A DNA stretch of 64,000 bases, taken from contig CAWIKB010000011.1 of the NCBI GenBank assembly GCA_963836605.1, positions 806,001-870,000 on the forward strand, given 5' to 3'. The position numbers and the translations under genes were made by a program. The DNA is from Bog-473 sp963836605. GTDB taxonomy: Bacteria; Actinomycetota; Acidimicrobiia; Acidimicrobiales; RAAP-2. This document shows positions 7,717 through 15,664 of the stretch, piece after piece. Numbering within the stretch: the first letter of the stretch is position 1; each line of letters begins with the position of its first letter. The notes beneath the pieces are model-generated. The model saw nothing but the letters and a program-made list of their open reading frames with translations. It was not told where the DNA came from and did no database searches.

Positions 7717-8170
7717 TCAGCGGCATTGGACAACGAGGAACCGGCCCTGCCGCGGGCCTGATCCCCGATCACTGACCGCCATCACGAAGGCCTCGTGATC
7801 GCCTGCGCTCATGCGGTTGAGGATTGGACCCTCAACCGACGCAACGCAGTCATGCAAGAGCGGAGCTTTGGCCCCGGGAGTCCACTGCACCCGGTCGAAC
7901 TTGTCCGTGTAGTCACCTGTGCGCTCGCCAAATAGAGATGCCGTTTGATGCTGGTCCGCACCGAGGAGATGGAGGGCCAGCCCTGAAGCATGCTCAGCAA
8001 TGGAAAAGGTGTGATTCACCTTCGAAAGGCACACGATGAATCGCACCGGCCGCAAGCTTGCTTGTGTGACGAATCCGGCCAAACACCCGCTCGACCGCGC
8101 TGCCGGCTCCGGCCGTCACCACGTAGAGCGGATAGTCGGTTGCCTGAGTCAGCGGATCCGAGGCGGCCAT
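7717..8170 (-). pseudogene. Flavin reductase-like domain protein, frame broken near 8098
   Basis: The protein can be read from ATG 8170 (MAASDPLTQATDYPLYVVTAGAGS) and then continues one frame over from about 8097 as RSSGCLAGFVTQASLRPV and FIVCLSKVNHTF, ending at 7717. The second frame has the family pattern: LALHLLG-x-DQ, LFGERTGDYTDKF, then VEGPI and AGDHEAFVM. Members bind FMN and reduce flavin with NAD(P)H or act as small flavoproteins. A single surplus G (or two missing bases) near 8098 separates the halves, and no start of its own serves the second half except a TTG at 8082. The gene could be intact in the cell if the indel is a sequence error; otherwise it is inactive, because the N-terminal strand of the flavin-binding barrel is lost. 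Confidence 0.72.
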
Positions 8171-8222
8171 GTCGGGCTCATCGGGTAAGACTCATCGGAA
8201 GCAAATCGATCCCCTCGCCGCA

Positions 8223-8864
8223 CTACGACTTCGGCTTCACCGCGTTGATGGCTCCATCGACCACGGCAGCCACGGGCCCTACCCACGCATTACCTGGGGG
8301 CTCGTCGGGCGAGCGTGGATGAGGGCGAGTCGGCGCCACTCGCTTGGCCTTTTGCATCTCACCACCCAATTCGACCAATGCCTTGCGGCTCATTTCGGAG
8401 CGAACCTCGGGGAAGAGCTCACCCTCCTCTTCGCGCACATGGTGTCGCACATTCTCGGTGAGGACGGTCACCTTGGCTGGGAATCGCTCGTCCGTCGGAT
8501 CCATATTCACCAGTTCCGAGAGGAGCCATTTGACGATGTGGTGCTCTTCAAGGGATTCGAGCACGTCACCTTTCGCATCTGGTACCGCACTGCGGACGGC
8601 AGGATAAAAGACTTGCTCTTCCACGGCTGCATGCTGGGACAATGAGCGAATCATGTCTTCAACTAGCCTGCGCCGAGATCGGTAGGCCCGCTCACCCGTC
8701 TTTTCGAAGGCCTTGAAGATCTTTTCCACCTCACGGTGATCGGCCTTCAAGAAGGCAATGGCATCCGTCGTCGACGGGCCTCTTCGGCCGTTCGCAACCG
8801 ACCGCGGCCGCCTGGTGGCGGTCGCCTTTCGTGCTGCACTCTTTTGTGCTTGTTTCGTTGCCAC
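8223..8864 (-). CDS. Hemerythrin HHE domain protein
   Basis: A 213-residue protein with a basic, Ala/Lys/Arg-rich N-terminal tail (residues 1-30) and a four-helix HHE cation-binding domain. Candidate di-iron ligands are in LKADHREVEKIF, LSQHAAVEEQVFYPAVR, LEEHHIVKWLL and VRHHVREEEGELFPEVR, the usual H-HxxxE-H-HxxxxE arrangement. Such proteins bind O2 or NO, or store iron, in the cytosol. The GTG start at 8864 has a strong GGAGGTGG ribosome-binding site. The basic tail could bind nucleic acid, which is an inference. It is one of the few clearly intact genes in the low-GC stretch. Confidence 0.9.
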   Translation of the reverse strand: MATKQAQKSAARKATATRRPRSVANGRRGPSTTDAIAFLKADHREVEKIFKAFEKTGERAYRSRRRLVEDMIRSLSQHAAVEEQVFYPAVRSAVPDAKGDVLESLEEHHIVKWLLSELVNMDPTDERFPAKVTVLTENVRHHVREEEGELFPEVRSEMSRKALVELGGEMQKAKRVAPTRPHPRSPDEPPGNAWVGPVAAVVDGAINAVKPKS

Positions 8865-9239
8865 GGTGCCACCTCCATATCGCGTTCGTTGGTCAAGGAA
8901 TCAGTTGCCGAATCCCTCGTTTGCAACTGATGTCCACGTGCCTAAAGTCGATTACCCGATCATCTGCATTCGAAACTGAAGTTGTGGCGGCAAAGGTCGA
9001 TAGGGGCCATGAATCACACTTGCCTCGTAGCTGGAGCCCACGCTGGGAGGGGCCGAGCGTCACGAAACCATTGGTAAGGGGAAGCAAGGGCAGGAATCCG
9101 AATAGCACCTGGTCGCCCAACCGAGCGGCCCGGAGCCCTGCAAGAGATCGCTGAGATTCGATCGTTGCGCGCGGTTCTGGATTCGCCAGGCTGCGATGCG
9201 GAGTCTATTCGATGCTCTTCGCGCTCCGAGACTAACGGG
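8865..9239. other. Intergenic, nothing recognised
   Basis: These 375 bases of lower GC hold no frame with recognisable protein character. The hemerythrin promoter must lie at the left end (leftward transcription). Confidence 0.5.
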
Positions 9240-9813
9240 CTATGACGCCATACTCTGACAGTCCTTGCAGAGCGACCGCCCGTCGGTCCCACTGACTCGA
9301 TGTTCGGGCTTAATCGGCTGACTGGCTGGACAAGCCTCACGGTCATGGTAGACGCCACCCTCACTGCTGGAATCGGTCGCGTTGGTGTAATACGGACCGT
9401 CACCTTGAGATGTCGATGCTGTAGAACGCAACGGAACTCCGCTGCCGTCAGTACGCACGGCTGTGTCCCCGTCAGGGCGACTGTTAATTCGTAGCATTCG
9501 ATTCACCAATACACCGACGGCTAAGACGAACATCAGGAAGAAGACTCCCCTCTTCCAGCTGTGCCCACCAGAACTCTTCTGGGCAGATCGCCTCGCTCGG
9601 CGTTGCGCCTGAGCGGCACTGGATTTGACCTGCTGCAATCCAGCGCTGTAGCGCGACGCACCTCTTCAGTGCCCGGGAGCTTGGCGTGCGGCGTTTCCCC
9701 TCCAGAGTGGCATCGACGACATCGGGCACCTTCTCAATCACATTCAAGGCCAGGTCGCTGAGGACGTGACGGCCCTTATCCACCTGCGTACGCAATTCCT
9801 CCGTGGCGGTCAT
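9240..9813 (-). pseudogene. Single-pass membrane protein with Cys-containing tail, frame broken near 9660
   Basis: The first frame starts at ATG 9813 (MTATEELRTQVDKGRHVLSD) and continues as a helical stretch to KRRTPSSRALKR. Removing one base near 9660 carries it into the frame ASRYSAGLQQVKSSAAQAQ, a basic segment, a membrane helix GVFFLMFVLAVGVLVNRML, a polar linker and a tail with YHDREACPASQPI, KPEHRVSGTDGR and SLCKDCQSM. Read together this gives about 190 residues, and the tail has a compact C-x(n)-C-x2-C pattern that may bind metal. I do not recognise a named family. Both frames have protein-like composition and fit end to end, which argues for one gene with a single-base insertion. Confidence 0.55.
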
Positions 9814-9973
9814 CGCTCCAACTCCTCAGGTTCGTGCTCTCAGTGATCTACCCATATGTGCGATCCACCTAACTCTGAGCGATCACGCCCGCTCGAACCG
9901 GAGGCGGCCGACGGCAGGGCACCGTGAGCGGGCCTCATGACTAGACCAAGCGTCATCTGGGTAGTGGCAAGCG

Positions 9974-10279
9974 ATGAGCTGCCCCGATCCACTGCTCTCC
10001 GCCGTCCCAGGAGACCAGAGTGAGACTGAAGGATCTGACGAGCTGGTTTCGGCAGGCGAACTCGGCAAAGCGGCGGATGCGAATAGTCCGGCCACTGATG
10101 CGGGACAGGCCGAAGTGGTAATCGGTGAGATACCCGATGCCCATGACCCCACGCAGTTGGTCTGGACTGCCCGGTGCACGTTTCCTCCTCACGGACAGCT
10201 CGGTTCCTTCGACACCCACGAATTGGCCGAGCGGGCCAAGACATCTCATCTGTTGGCCAAACACGGACGACGCGACTAA
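9974..10279 (+). CDS. Small ORF with plausible C-terminal half
   Basis: A 101-codon frame. The last 40 residues look protein-like (LVWTARCTFPPHGQLGSFDT, then HELAERAKTSHLLAKHGRRD), with a pattern of W, Cys, Pro-Pro-His, then an amphipathic helix ending in H-x2-KH. The first half is of low quality and may be in the wrong frame, so a frame break upstream is possible. Overlapping frames on the other strand are also open. No function can be given. Confidence 0.33.
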   Translation: MSCPDPLLSAVPGDQSETEGSDELVSAGELGKAADANSPATDAGQAEVVIGEIPDAHDPTQLVWTARCTFPPHGQLGSFDTHELAERAKTSHLLAKHGRRD

Positions 10280-10340
10280 CCCTCTCTGGCGCTGAATCCA
10301 CCCTTGTTACTACGGGCGTCACGCTGGGCATAGGTACAAC

Positions 10341-10760
10341 GTGAGCACTCCGAGCCCCGGCCCGACCCTTCCCCCGCCGACGGGAGCCGCTGCCTCAGCA
10401 GCAGCGACCAGAGGTGTGCGGCACACTCGCATCAGTGGAACCTGGACCGCCGTTGCGGTCATTGTCATCTTGGGCATAGCCCTGATCGCTTTCTTGGTGC
10501 AAAACACGCGTCCTGTTCACATTCAGTTCTTCGGCGCCGATGGGCACGTTCCCATCGCCATCGCACTCTTGGCGGCGGCCTTGATCGGTGCGCTCATCGT
10601 GCTCGGCGTCGGCATTGCCCGCACCACCCAGTTGCGGATTGCCGCTCGCCGACAGTCCACCTCTAGGTCGGACGAGCCTCCGCCCGCCGTGGACCGGTCA
10701 GTGGCGATCCCCCCCGATACCCCCGCACCGGCCCCAACTATCGGTCCGAAGAACCCCTGA
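10341..10760 (+). CDS. LapA-domain (DUF1049) membrane protein
   Basis: A 139-residue protein with two membrane segments, about residues 35-52 (AVAVIVILGIALIAFLVQ) and 75-95 (AIALLAAALIGALIVLGVG). Between them is the LapA-type loop VQNTRPVHIQFFG. The N-terminal 30 residues are Pro/Ala-rich, and the C-terminal tail is Pro-rich and cytosolic. LapA-like proteins are linked to envelope assembly in Gram-negatives; their role in actinobacteria is undefined. The GTG start at 10341 has only a weak ribosome-binding site. The gene is intact and faces the leftward metallopeptidase gene. Confidence 0.8.
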   Translation: MSTPSPGPTLPPPTGAAASAAATRGVRHTRISGTWTAVAVIVILGIALIAFLVQNTRPVHIQFFGADGHVPIAIALLAAALIGALIVLGVGIARTTQLRIAARRQSTSRSDEPPPAVDRSVAIPPDTPAPAPTIGPKNP

Positions 10761-10776
10761 GCCTGCTACTCACGGG

Positions 10777-11885
10777 TTAGGGTGACAGTTCGAAGTCCAC
10801 AACCCGCCAAGAAGGTTCAGCTCTGTCCGATTCTGATCTCCCTCCACGCCGTACCATCCGATCCACGAAGGCGAGCTTTCGAATCACCGTCGGTGGGAGC
10901 ATGAACGGATAGAGGTCGTCACGGCCCATTGACCGGCTCACCTGATTCAGGGCGTAGGACATTTCGAGCCAGTGGTCGATAAATTCACCGAATGTCCGGC
11001 TGTTGTCCGGACGAGTTGGATCGGCGAAACGATCGGACTCCCCCGTTCCCATCGTGCTTGGGCCGCGGAGACCGAAACTCCCAGCTGTTTGTAGCGTGTC
11101 GAGGATATGCAAGTAGTGGGCGAACGTCTCTGCCCAGTCCTCGTATGGGTGCATCGAGGCATAGCGACTGACGTACAAGTCGGAACAAGAGATATCGTTG
11201 AAGTCATCGCCATAGTGGCGATCGATGGCCTCGGCATAATCTTCGGTATCGTCACCGAAAAGGTCCCGACAGGCCTCCAGCAACGTCGGGCTATCCACGA
11301 GGACCGACCAAAAGTAGTGACCTATCTCGTGGCGAAAGTGTCCTAAGAGCGTTCGGTACGGCTCGTTGAGCTGCAATCGAAGGTGCTCTCGGTGCTTGTC
11401 GTCGGCCTCCGCCAGATCCAAGGTGATCACGCCGTCGTCGTGACCGGTGATCACCTTTCTCTCGGTAGAGGACAACAGGTCAAAGGCGAGTCCGGTGCCG
11501 GCGGCGTCATCCCGGGGTGTGATCGGCAATCCCAACTCGTCGAGTTGGAAGATGAGACGTCGCTTGGCGGCTTCGGCCCGTACGAATTCTCCATGCTCTC
11601 CTCGTCCTCGTCCGCCGGTCGCGTCCGGGCGAGGACGCAGGATCGACACAGGGAGTCACCACCTGCAGTAACCAGCCAATTGCATCCGTTGACGTGGGCC
11701 GCGGCGCAACGCTGCCATGTTGTCGGTGGCTCCGACAATTCGACAAACCGGTCGGGCCCCAGCTCTGACAAGCAGACGATTGACCGATTGGAGTTCGAAT
11801 AGCCGAGCGGGGCGTGGCACCTCAGACATTGGTCATTTTCGAAAAAGACCAACTGTCCGCAGTTGTCACAGCTAAAAGCAAGCAT
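10777..11885 (-). pseudogene. Zinc-ribbon metallopeptidase (DUF2248-like), frame broken near 11591
   Basis: The N-terminal frame from ATG 11885 has a zinc ribbon, CDNCGQLVFFENDQCLRC, and a second Cys cluster around CNWLVTAGGDSLCRSC. It ends in RTRPADEDEESM. The protein then resumes in another frame as EFVRAEAAKRRLIFQLDELG, with the catalytic LLGHFRHEIGHYFW (HExxH variant H-E-I-G-H) and a C-terminal YEDWAETFAHYLHILDT that could supply the third metal ligand. This is the layout of the putative zinc-binding metallopeptidase family. One missing base around 11591-11592 (a CC run on the plus strand) accounts for the break. Total is about 368 residues if repaired. Substrate unknown. Confidence 0.75.
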
Positions 11886-12308
11886 GAAAGGCTACTTTCT
11901 GTTCACATTGCACAGGTTGCGGGCGCCGGTCGGCGCTCAGTATGTCCCCCGCCGAGTTGCCCGCCCCCTCCTTCGTTCCATGTTCGTCGCTGGAGTCGCT
12001 GATACCTTGCGCCACCCCGAGGAAAAGGGAAGCGGCTGAGAAAGTGACGCGTCGCCCTGCTGCTCTCAGTCGGCGAACACCGAATTGTGCCGTCAGCTGC
12101 TCACTCTCGTGGGCGACGGCGATGAGGCCGAACCGCCAATCGTCGGTGATCGATGATGAGCCTGCTTCGTCGAGATGGTCTCGGCCAGCCGAGCGCAAGA
12201 ACCGCTCGTCGCGCTTTTGCTCATTTGATTCATCTATCCATCCCGCCCACGGCCACACGCTTGGATTGAATGAGATGGCCCCCAGTGAGCATTCTTCCGC
12301 CATATCGT
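11886..12308. other. Intergenic, no convincing gene
   Basis: Frames are open on both strands (for example leftward 11872-12387), but none has recognisable motifs or consistent codon use. It should contain the promoter of the leftward metallopeptidase and the end of the oxidoreductase transcript. Confidence 0.45.
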
Positions 12309-13272
12309 TCACTCTCGGAGGGCCGGCCCGAGCTCTCGCTTCCACCATTCGAAGAAGTCCGTTTGGGTGTCGCCTCCAATTTGGCACAGGGCTACGTGCG
12401 TGAACCCCGCCTCGGCGAACTCGTTGACCGCGTTTTTACCGCCGTCGACGGAGTCCCCGCAGGGAATGGAGTCGGTGATGTCGTCTGGGCGCACGTAGCG
12501 GGAAGCGGCTTCGAACGCTGCTGTGCCGGGCAATTCGGAGTTGACCTTCCAGCCGCCGCCGAACCACCCGAAGAGCTCCAATGCGCGCTTTATCGCGGTG
12601 TCTCGGTCGTGGTCAAAGCTTATCGGCAGTTGTCCCACCGTGTGGCTTGCCGGACCCGCCGGCCTCGTCGAAGGCGACGACAATATCGGGTGACGGTTCG
12701 ACGGCGATGAGGCAGTCGGCCTTCTGTCCGGCCAGCTGACTGGACTGCCGCCCCGACGCAGCGACACCGAGTTTGAGTGGCTGGTCAGGCAGATCCCACA
12801 CCTTGGCCGAGTCGACCTTGAAATGGCAGCCGTCGAAGTTGACGTAGTCACCAGCCCACAGCAGGCGGACAATTTCGATGGCTTCGCTGAGCATTTGGTG
12901 CCGCACATTCACCGGCGGCCACCCGCCGCCGGTGACGTGTTCGTTGAGGTTCTCCCCTGCTCCGAGGCCGAGCGTGAACCGGCCATCCGAGAGCAGGCCA
13001 ACGGTCGCTGCTTTCTGGGCTACGACAGCGGGGTGGTACCGCTTGATGGGGCACGTCACGTAGGTCATCAGCTCGATCCGCGAAGTGGCCTGGGCCACCG
13101 CACCCAGGACAGACCAGGCGTAGGGCGAGTGGCCCATTGCCTCCACCCAAGGGAAATAGTGATCCGAGATCACAGCGAAGTCGAATCCGGCGGACTCCGC
13201 CATCTGGGCGTCTCTCACCAACTCTTTCGGACCCGCCTGCTCGCACATCATCGTGTAGCCGATAATTGTCAT
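12309..13272 (-). pseudogene. F420-dependent LLM-class oxidoreductase, frame broken near 12646
   Basis: From ATG 13272 the protein reads TIIGYTMMCEQAGPKELVRD, then DFAVISDHYFPWVE, SPYAWSVLGAVAQATSRIEL, TYVTCPIKRYHPAVVAQKAAT, GRFTLGLGAGENLNEH and GGWPPVNVRHQML. These are the conserved blocks of the glucose-6-phosphate dehydrogenase-like F420 family in the luciferase-like superfamily. Near 12646 the frame shifts and continues as HTVGQLPISFDHD, FGWFGGGWKVNSELPGTAAF, YVRPDDITDSIPCG and FEWWKRELGP to the stop at 12309. Repaired length is about 321 residues, normal for the family. Such enzymes transfer hydride to or from coenzyme F420; the substrate cannot be predicted. The presence of F420 enzymes fits an actinobacterium. 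Confidence 0.82.
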
Positions 13273-13996
13273 ATTCCGGTTTTACCCTCATGCGGCACTG
13301 CCCAATCGGTCCGGCTGCGCGGCACGTGCACTTCCGACTCCACAACTCCTCTGGGCCGCAACTTGGGCCGTCACTGGCGACGGCAGGCCTGATGGCCAGG
13401 ACGGGACCAGCCTGGCTACGTGTGATGCGTCGCGAAACCACAGGCCCTTCGGTCGGCTTGAAGTTACAGAGTGCGGCGGTGCGAGGATCGGGCCTCCGAT
13501 CAGAGGTTGGGGACTAACTACGACCGTGCCGGTGCCTTCGCGAATTCTCCGACGAGGCGATTACCAGATCAAGGCTCTCAACGCGATTGACGGCAAGAAA
13601 TATGGGTATTCAATTTGCATCAGGGGGTTCAGGGAAGCCGCAGGTCACTCTGTGGCAACGCTGCAACCTGACTGCCAAAACCCAGGCTTCGGGGCCTGGG
13701 TTTTGGCGCGGTCAACTCACTTGTCGGCCGCGCTCGAGTGCCGCCTAACTTTTCGGGTCGATCGGAACGGACCAGCAACTGCGTTCGCCCATTCAGATGA
13801 TCTCGGCTCTTGGTGCCGGTGCTGAGTAAGTGACACCCCGACCACACTGCGCCGGCGTGGAAGTCTAAAAGGAAGCGGTCGAGGCCGCCTCCCATTTCAT
13901 TCCCTCGTTCGGCGGTCCGCCCATTCGTTTCCGATATGAGAGACGTGGGTACATGGATGTTGTCCCATCAACCGAGCCAATGAAACGGGGAACATC
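13273..13996. other. 724-base intergenic stretch with one hairpin
   Basis: No convincing coding frame on either strand. The only clear structure is the terminator-like hairpin at 13675-13706. GC is visibly lower than in the core genes. Whatever transcript the hairpin ends is not identified; a small RNA upstream of it (about 13500-13675) is possible but nothing specific was recognised. Confidence 0.5.
13675..13706. terminator. Perfect 13-bp hairpin, probable terminator
   Basis: CCAAAACCCAGGC, loop TTCGGG, GCCTGGGTTTTGG. The A-run before and T-run inside the descending arm make it terminator-like in both directions. It stands alone, over 290 bases from the nearest assigned gene start. Confidence 0.7.
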
Positions 13997-14152
13997 ATGG
14001 CCATACTCCTGCTGGCACTACTTGTACTGATTCTCTTTGGAGCAGGATTCGCCCTTCACCTTCTTTGGATTGCGGCCGTTGTGCTCGCAATTGTGTGGGT
14101 GGCAAGTTTCGCCCTCAGCCGTGGTGAGGGCCGCAAATCATTCCGGCGGTAG
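13997..14152 (+). CDS. Small hydrophobic membrane protein
   Basis: A 51-residue protein, MAILLLALLVLILFGAGFAL, followed by a second hydrophobic stretch and the tail SRGEGRKSFRR. It belongs to the type of tiny actinobacterial proteins with FGAGFA and a second helix ending in GRGEG, often found near stress genes. Two closely spaced membrane helices make up nearly all of it. GGGG six bases before the ATG is a weak ribosome-binding site. The strong hydrophobic pattern and basic tail support it as a real gene despite its length. Confidence 0.7.
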   Translation: MAILLLALLVLILFGAGFALHLLWIAAVVLAIVWVASFALSRGEGRKSFRR

Positions 14153-14157
14153 TAGCC

Positions 14158-14358
14158 ATGGTGCTGACCAGCTCCTACTTCGAGGTCTCCTGCCGTGTGC
14201 CCGAATGCGCAGCGGTGCTAAGAGTCCCGGCCACTTTGAATGACCCCGCCGGATCGCTGGCCAAGCGAGTTCGTGATCTTCTTGTGACCGAAAGGTGGAC
14301 CAAGGATTCCAAAGACCGCGAGCAGTGTCCGATCCATTCCCCCACGAACTGGCTCTGA
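14158..14358 (+). CDS. Small Cys-containing protein, unknown
   Basis: A 66-residue frame starting five bases after the preceding small membrane protein gene, so perhaps co-transcribed. It has SCRVPECAAVL near the N-terminus, a helix with basic residues (SLAKRVRDLLVTERW) and CPIHSP near the end. Three cysteines and a histidine could bind zinc. I recognise no family. The frame on the opposite strand is also open, so the call is tentative. Confidence 0.45.
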   Translation: MVLTSSYFEVSCRVPECAAVLRVPATLNDPAGSLAKRVRDLLVTERWTKDSKDREQCPIHSPTNWL

Positions 14359-14670
14359 GCGAGCGCATCGGTGACAGTTCGCGTCTGGCTGCCGCGGCGC
14401 CTGCGGGTCCGGCGAGGCTCGGGGCCGCACCGGACATCGTCTGCATGGCCGAGTCCTGGTCGGGCCCCGATGCCGAACAGGCTGACCTGGTCGCAAAGCG
14501 ACTCGGCCTTAAGCACAGTCTCCTTGTCGCTGACTGGCCCCAAAGGACCGGGTGTCAGGAATTCGGACTTGTCTGGCGCTGGCCATTGGCGTCCCACGAA
14601 CGAGCGCAGCACCCCAGGTTCCTTCCGCCCGGGCGGTTTCGCGCGGAGCTAAACGCGGTATTGACCAGTC

Positions 14671-14913
14671 ATGACACTCACCGATAATCCTGCCGACCTG
14701 CCGGAGTCAGAGCCGGACAGCGTCCCCGAACCCGTAGCTCCGGTTGAAGTACCCGAGCCAGCGGTGGAGGACACTCCCGAGCGCGCGTTGCAATCGGGAC
14801 CCGTAGCTGGAGCAGCGTCGCTCAGCGAGCCACCAGCTCGGGGATCGGGAATCGGTGGCTCGGGTTCGGGGTCGATGGGAATCGGATCTTGGGGGATGGT
14901 CGCTGTTTGGTGA
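14671..14913 (+). CDS. Low-complexity acidic/Pro-rich ORF, doubtful
   Basis: An 80-codon frame: N-terminal 40 residues rich in Pro, Glu and Val (PEPVAPVEVPEPAVEDTPE), then a Gly/Ser-rich end. No family is recognised, and low-complexity frames of this kind arise by chance in high-GC DNA. The preceding stretch 14359-14670 contains no convincing gene. Confidence 0.3.
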   Translation: MTLTDNPADLPESEPDSVPEPVAPVEVPEPAVEDTPERALQSGPVAGAASLSEPPARGSGIGGSGSGSMGIGSWGMVAVW

Positions 14914-15021
14914 TACCCAACGGGGCCCTTTGAAAACGACCGAGCTGGGGCTGGGTACGCACCAACCCGGCAACGCCCCGGGAATTAGCCGCGAGGCCGG
15001 ACGGCCTAGAATGGGTCTCCC

Positions 15022-15094
15022 GCCCGAGTAGCTCAGTTGGTAGAGCACTTCACTTGTAATGAAGATGTCGCGGGTTCAATTCCTGCCTCGGGCT
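15022..15094 (+). tRNA. tRNA-Thr, anticodon TGT
   Basis: A complete cloverleaf: acceptor GCCCGAG/CTCGGGC, D-arm GCTC-AGTTGGTA-GAGC, anticodon stem TTCA/TGAA around loop CTTGTAA (anticodon TGT, reading ACA), T-arm with GGTTCAATTCC. Discriminator is T; CCA is not encoded. TAGAAT, 8 to 14 bases upstream, is a likely -10 box. It marks the right edge of the low-GC stretch. Confidence 0.95.
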
Positions 15095-15164
15095 CTCGAT
15101 CGGGCTCTGATCGTGTCACGCTTCTGTCACGTTGCCGGTACGTTGCCGGTGTTTTGCCACGTCG

Positions 15165-15191
15165 TGGTCCACCGCGCATCATGGTGGACCA
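15165..15191. promoter_or_regulatory. Inverted repeat in the mscL leader
   Basis: TGGTCCACC, nine bases, GGTGGACCA: a perfect 9-bp stem 54 bases before the mscL start. No T-run follows. It may be an operator, or an mRNA hairpin between the tRNA and mscL. Confidence 0.5.
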
Positions 15192-15197
15192 GGCGTG

Positions 15198-15234
15198 GAC
15201 CGAGCGAAAAGCGAGCGGTCGACCGAGCGAAAAG
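15198..15234 (+). repeat. Direct repeat pair GACCGAGCGAAAAG before mscL
   Basis: Two identical 14-base copies at 15198-15211 and 15221-15234 (23-base period). The second copy runs into AAGGAGCG, the ribosome-binding site of mscL, so the duplication may affect translation initiation. Confidence 0.6.
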
Positions 15235-15244
15235 GAGCGCAAGC

Positions 15245-15664
15245 ATGCTGAAGGAGTTCAAGCAGTTCCTCCTCCGAGGCAACGTCGTCGATCTGGCGGT
15301 CGCCGTGGTGGTCGGCGCGGCGTTTACCGCCGTCATCACCGCCATGGTGAAGGACCTCATCACCCCGCTGATCGCGGCCATCATCGGTCAGCCGAACTTC
15401 TCGGACCTGACCTTCACCATCCACCATTCGCAGTTCAATTACGGCTCGTTCCTCAATGCCCTGATCTCGTTCCTCATCGTGGCCACCGTGGTCTTCTTCG
15501 CCGTGGTCATACCGCTCACCCACGTGCTGAAGCGTCTGAACCTGCTTCCGGCCGAGAAGCCGGCGCCGAAAACGAAGAGCTGCCCGGAGTGCCTGAGCGA
15601 CATCCCCGCCGAGGCGCGGCGGTGCGCCTTCTGCACCTCGGAGGTCCCGCTCAGCGCGGCATGA
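15245..15664 (+). CDS. mscL: Large-conductance mechanosensitive channel with C-terminal zinc ribbon
   Basis: A 139-residue inner-membrane channel that opens on hypo-osmotic membrane stretch. It has the N-terminal amphipathic helix MLKEFKQFLLRGNVVDLAVA, first membrane helix with VVVGAAFTAVITAMVKDLI (pore-lining), a periplasmic loop ending near NYGSFLNALISFLIV, and a second helix. The cytosolic tail carries CPECLSDIPAEARRCAFC, a C-x2-C...C-x2-C zinc ribbon that most MscL proteins lack. A good AAGGAGCG ribosome-binding site precedes the ATG. The 3' end overlaps the end of the convergent rlmB gene by 14 bases. The channel fits the trehalose and glucosylglycerate genes nearby as part of osmotic adaptation. 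Confidence 0.95.
   Translation: MLKEFKQFLLRGNVVDLAVAVVVGAAFTAVITAMVKDLITPLIAAIIGQPNFSDLTFTIHHSQFNYGSFLNALISFLIVATVVFFAVVIPLTHVLKRLNLLPAEKPAPKTKSCPECLSDIPAEARRCAFCTSEVPLSAA

Noticed and set aside
11872..12403. Opposed open frames between the metallopeptidase and the F420 oxidoreductase
   Set aside because: Neither strand shows family motifs or steady codon use; treated as intergenic.
13526..13825. Possible integrase fragment in the gene-free gap
   Set aside because: The frame has no tyrosine- or serine-recombinase motif; the resemblance was only to a few residues.
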